From Nitrospirota bacterium (GTDB lineage Bacteria > Nitrospirota > Thermodesulfovibrionia > Thermodesulfovibrionales > JdFR-85), in NCBI GenBank assembly GCA_015485235.1, contig WFTX01000183.1, positions 1-8,754 on the forward strand: a stretch of DNA of 8,754 nt, in the 5' to 3' direction. The notes beneath the pieces are model-generated. The model did not search any database. It worked only from the letters and a program-made list of their open reading frames with translations, and had not been told where the DNA came from. Made by a program: the position numbers and the translations under genes. Position 1 is the stretch's first letter; each line of letters starts with the position of its first letter. Positions 6,581 to 8,754 of the stretch are shown here, in pieces.

Positions 6581-8582
6581 CGGCCGTGTCCTCCGGCCTT
6601 CCCGGATCAAGGTAGTTGATTGCCCTTTTCAGATCATCCTCATTGCCGGTGACAAACACGATGTCACCTGACTCAAGCCTGAATTCAGGATCAATGGTTG
6701 TGAGTGTCCTGCCGTCCCGTTCAACCGCAATTATCGTAGCACCCGTTTCCGTCCTGAATGCCAGTTCCTTTATGGATTTTCCTGTAACGGGAGAATCAGC
6801 AGGAATCCCGACCTTCTCGATATTCAGGGTTGATAGAATCCACTGGTACTCCGGCAGGGAGCTCTTCATGGAGATCTCCCTCCGTCTTAGAAGCCTGTAG
6901 CCGTCTCTTCTGATGGTATCGACGAAGTCGGATACCACTTTGCCCGGGATCTTGTAATGATCGAGCACTCGTGAAAATATCTCTATGGAGGTTTCAAACT
7001 CTTCAGGGATGACGCTGTCGGCTCCAAGGCTGAGGAGGGCCTCCACCTCGGCAACGTAGCGTGTTCTTGCAATGATGAACAGTCCGGGATTTTCTCTCCT
7101 TGCCGTCTGGACTATCTGTCTGCAGGAGGCGGCATCAGAGATCACCACCACAAGGATTCTTGCTGATTTCAAACCAAGCCTCGACAGCGCTTCAACCCTT
7201 GTACCGTCACCATAGCGGATCGGCTCCCCCCGTTCTCTCATCTCCCTCACCGTCTCCGTATTCAGATCCATGACAAGGTAAGGGATGTTGACCTCCCTGA
7301 GGACCCTGGCGAGGTTCTTACCGTTCAGACCGAAACCTATGATAATTACATGATCCTTCAGTTGTTCCGCAGGCATATCCGTCTCTCTTAATCCCCTGTT
7401 TCTCTCCATCCGCTGAAGCAGCATGAATGAACTCATCCTGTCAGATATGAAGGGTGCGACCTGTATTATGAAAGGGGTCAGGAGCATTGAGAGTACAGAT
7501 GCTGACAGAACCCCCTGATACACATCCTTTGAGATCACTCCTGCCGAGACTCCTGCCACGGCGAGCACGAATGAGAACTCGCCGACCTGGGCGAGGTTAA
7601 GTGCTGTATGTATTGTAATACGGATAGGACGGCTCATCAGATACATTGAGAAAAAACCGCCGATGAATTTGATAAGAAATATGCCCAGGACAAAGGCGAC
7701 AACGAGTCCGAGGTTGTTCAGAAAAAATCCGGTATCCATTAGCATACCAACTGATATGAAAAACAGGCCGTTGAAACTGTCCTTGAAAGGGAGTATGGCT
7801 GATGCGGCTTCATGGACATACTCGGATTCCGAGATTACAAGTCCTGCAAGGAACGCCCCCAGTGCCAGTGAGAGGCCGAATTCGGATGTAAGAAAGGCAA
7901 TCCCGAAACACAGAATCAGGATCGTAATAACAAAGAGCTCCCGGCTTTTTGTATGGACTATCTGATGGAGCAGTTTAGGCACAATCCACCTTGCAGAAAA
8001 GAGAACCAGTGCTACTATGGCGAGGGCCTTTCCAAAGGTCACAAGCAGGTCAACCACCCCGCTCTCTCCTGACATGATAGGAATAAAGAGCATGAAGGGC
8101 ACAACGCAAAGATCCTGGAAGATGAGGATGCCCAGTGACATCCTTCCGGGGAGGGTGTCCAGCTCCGCCCTTTCTGAAAGAAGTTTCATCACGATGGCCG
8201 TGCTGCTCAGGGCGACCAGAAAGCCTATGAATACAGCGGTGCTGACAGAGCCCAGCCACTGATAGGAAATCAGGGCTGTCAGGGTTATGGCAATCAGGAC
8301 ATAGAGTCCTCCTATGCCGAAAACCTCCAGGCGCATCTTCAGAAACCTCTCAAGGGAAAACTCAAGGCCTATCGTGAAGAGCAGGAGTATTACTCCTATC
8401 TCTGCAAATACCTGGATAGTCTCTGTCTCTTTCAGGAGATGAAATCCATGAGGACCAAGCAGTATACCTGCCAGCAGGAAGCCCACGATTGAAGGGACCC
8501 TGATCCTCTGAAGCAGGAATACCACCACTGCAGATATGGTGAGGATGATTACAAGGGATTTCAGGAATGTCAATGCATGCAT
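6561..8582 (-). CDS. KefB/KefC-like CPA2 cation:proton antiporter with TrkA-N and TrkA-C domains
   Basis: This is an inner-membrane monovalent cation/proton antiporter or K+ efflux protein of 673 residues. Residues 1-385 form the Na+/H+ exchanger-type transmembrane domain: VPSIVGFLLAGILLGPHG at 29-46, LLLFTIGLEFSLE at 66-78, LSSTAIVMKLL at 125-135, and the CPA2 hallmark FQD at 155-157 with the transport-site Asp 157. A linker leads to a TrkA-N (RCK) Rossmann domain at about 411-530, with the nucleotide loop GFGLNG at 416-421 and acidic D439 ending strand 2 (NAD(H)-type). A TrkA-C domain (about 585-660) follows: TGKSIKELAFRTETGATIIAV, then LESGDIVFVTG. The domain order matches KefB/KefC and YbaL-like proteins; glutathione gating cannot be judged. 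ATG 8582 is the only start before an upstream in-frame stop and matches the usual family N-terminus, yet it has no Shine-Dalgarno site. It stands alone and converges on the efflux operon. Confidence 0.93.
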   Translation of the reverse strand: MHALTFLKSLVIILTISAVVVFLLQRIRVPSIVGFLLAGILLGPHGFHLLKETETIQVFAEIGVILLLFTIGLEFSLERFLKMRLEVFGIGGLYVLIAITLTALISYQWLGSVSTAVFIGFLVALSSTAIVMKLLSERAELDTLPGRMSLGILIFQDLCVVPFMLFIPIMSGESGVVDLLVTFGKALAIVALVLFSARWIVPKLLHQIVHTKSRELFVITILILCFGIAFLTSEFGLSLALGAFLAGLVISESEYVHEAASAILPFKDSFNGLFFISVGMLMDTGFFLNNLGLVVAFVLGIFLIKFIGGFFSMYLMSRPIRITIHTALNLAQVGEFSFVLAVAGVSAGVISKDVYQGVLSASVLSMLLTPFIIQVAPFISDRMSSFMLLQRMERNRGLRETDMPAEQLKDHVIIIGFGLNGKNLARVLREVNIPYLVMDLNTETVREMRERGEPIRYGDGTRVEALSRLGLKSARILVVVISDAASCRQIVQTARRENPGLFIIARTRYVAEVEALLSLGADSVIPEEFETSIEIFSRVLDHYKIPGKVVSDFVDTIRRDGYRLLRRREISMKSSLPEYQWILSTLNIEKVGIPADSPVTGKSIKELAFRTETGATIIAVERDGRTLTTIDPEFRLESGDIVFVTGNEDDLKRAINYLDPGRPEDTAGEDIGS

Positions 8583-8586
8583 ATGA

Positions 8587-8612
8587 TAATCATGCCATTT
8601 CCGGCATGATTA
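8587..8612. repeat. Perfect 10-bp inverted repeat just upstream of the antiporter gene
   Basis: TAATCATGCC at 8587-8596 and GGCATGATTA at 8603-8612 are exact complements around a 6-base spacer. The element ends 4 bp before the antiporter ATG. It could be an operator covering the promoter, or an RNA hairpin if transcription starts upstream. Its length and perfection make chance unlikely; its function is inferred from position. Confidence 0.6.
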
Positions 8613-8617
8613 GTCAA
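8589..8617 (-). promoter_or_regulatory. Possible promoter of the antiporter gene
   Basis: On the minus strand, TTGACT (8617-8612, 5 of 6) is followed after 17 bp by CATGAT (8594-8589, only 4 of 6). The implied transcription start is near 8582, the first base of the ATG, giving a leaderless message. This would explain the missing Shine-Dalgarno site. The inverted repeat at 8587-8612 covers the spacer and -10. The weak -10 keeps confidence low. Confidence 0.3.
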
Positions 8618-8682
8618 TGACCTGGGCTGATTATTCGTAAATAGTGTTGTGAGAAATCAAAGCAGATGGTGGGCGACACCCC

Positions 8683-8719
8683 GTTTCAATCCTTATTTTT
8701 CTGGAAGTATCTTTCAGAG
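8683..8719 (-). CRISPR. Candidate single CRISPR repeat, probable end of an array beyond the window
   Basis: On the minus strand this 37-nt stretch ends in AATAAGGATTGAAAC, the typical 3' end of type I/III CRISPR repeats whose last 8 nt (ATTGAAAC) form the crRNA 5' handle. The interior contains TCTGAAA and TTCCAGA arms around GATAC (one A·C mismatch on the minus strand, a G·T pair on the plus). Repeat length and composition fit. Only one copy is visible, because the window ends 35 nt to the right, about one spacer length. No second copy exists to the left, so if real this is the leader-distal repeat, with the array and leader to the right. The left repeat boundary is clear by the motif; the boundary at 8719 is estimated. 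No cas gene is in the window. Confidence 0.5.
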
Positions 8720-8754
8720 CTCAGAGAGGCTCTCAGACGGTCGGTTTTTTGGGG

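Noticed and set aside
6582..6598. GGCCG/CGGCC hairpin near the antiporter 3' end as a terminator
   Set aside because: It lies inside the antiporter coding sequence, has a 5-bp stem, and no T-run follows on either strand.
8716..8750. Rho-independent terminator suggested by AGAGC/GCTCT arms and the T6 run at 8745-8750
   Set aside because: The stem is only 5 bp with an 8-base loop, is 11 bases from the T-run, and is not GC-rich. The stretch is better read as a possible CRISPR spacer.

Overview
The window is ordinary dense bacterial chromosome of roughly 50% GC. It comes from a Gram-negative organism, because it encodes an outer-membrane TolC-type channel and a periplasmic adaptor. Arginine is very often AGG and isoleucine often ATA. 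Together with the gene types and a CRISPR-repeat-like sequence at the right edge, this loosely suggests Nitrospirota (Thermodesulfovibrionia-like) or Desulfobacterota. That placement is an impression, not a demonstrated assignment.

Layout: (1) 1-338, minus strand: the N-terminal 112 codons of a uroporphyrinogen-III C-methyltransferase (siroheme/cobalamin branch), cut by the window edge. (2) 339-495: a 157-bp divergent control region with a good sigma70-type promoter (TTGACT-N17-TATAGT) for the rightward genes and three small dyads around it. (3) 496-6546, plus strand: a compact three-gene efflux operon. It holds a TetR-family regulator, a periplasmic adaptor (membrane fusion protein) 1 nt downstream, and a 1451-residue protein whose start overlaps the adaptor stop. 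(4) 6561-8582, minus strand, convergent with a 14-nt gap: a KefB/KefC-like CPA2 cation:proton antiporter with cytoplasmic TrkA-N and TrkA-C domains. (5) 8583-8754: a noncoding tail with a perfect 10-bp inverted repeat just before the antiporter start and, at 8683-8719, a 37-nt sequence resembling the leader-distal end of a CRISPR array lying beyond the window.

The most unusual item is the third operon gene. One uninterrupted frame encodes a full 12-helix RND (HAE-like) permease, then a positively charged linker and a hydrophobic segment that looks like the original signal peptide of an outer-membrane factor, then a complete TolC/OEP-type channel. With the adaptor next door, two genes encode an entire inner-membrane-to-outer-membrane tripartite pump. 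The retained internal signal peptide gives the topology needed for either a tethered pump or a polyprotein split by signal peptidase. The TetR protein is the likely autoregulator, acting on the dyads over the -10 and transcription start.
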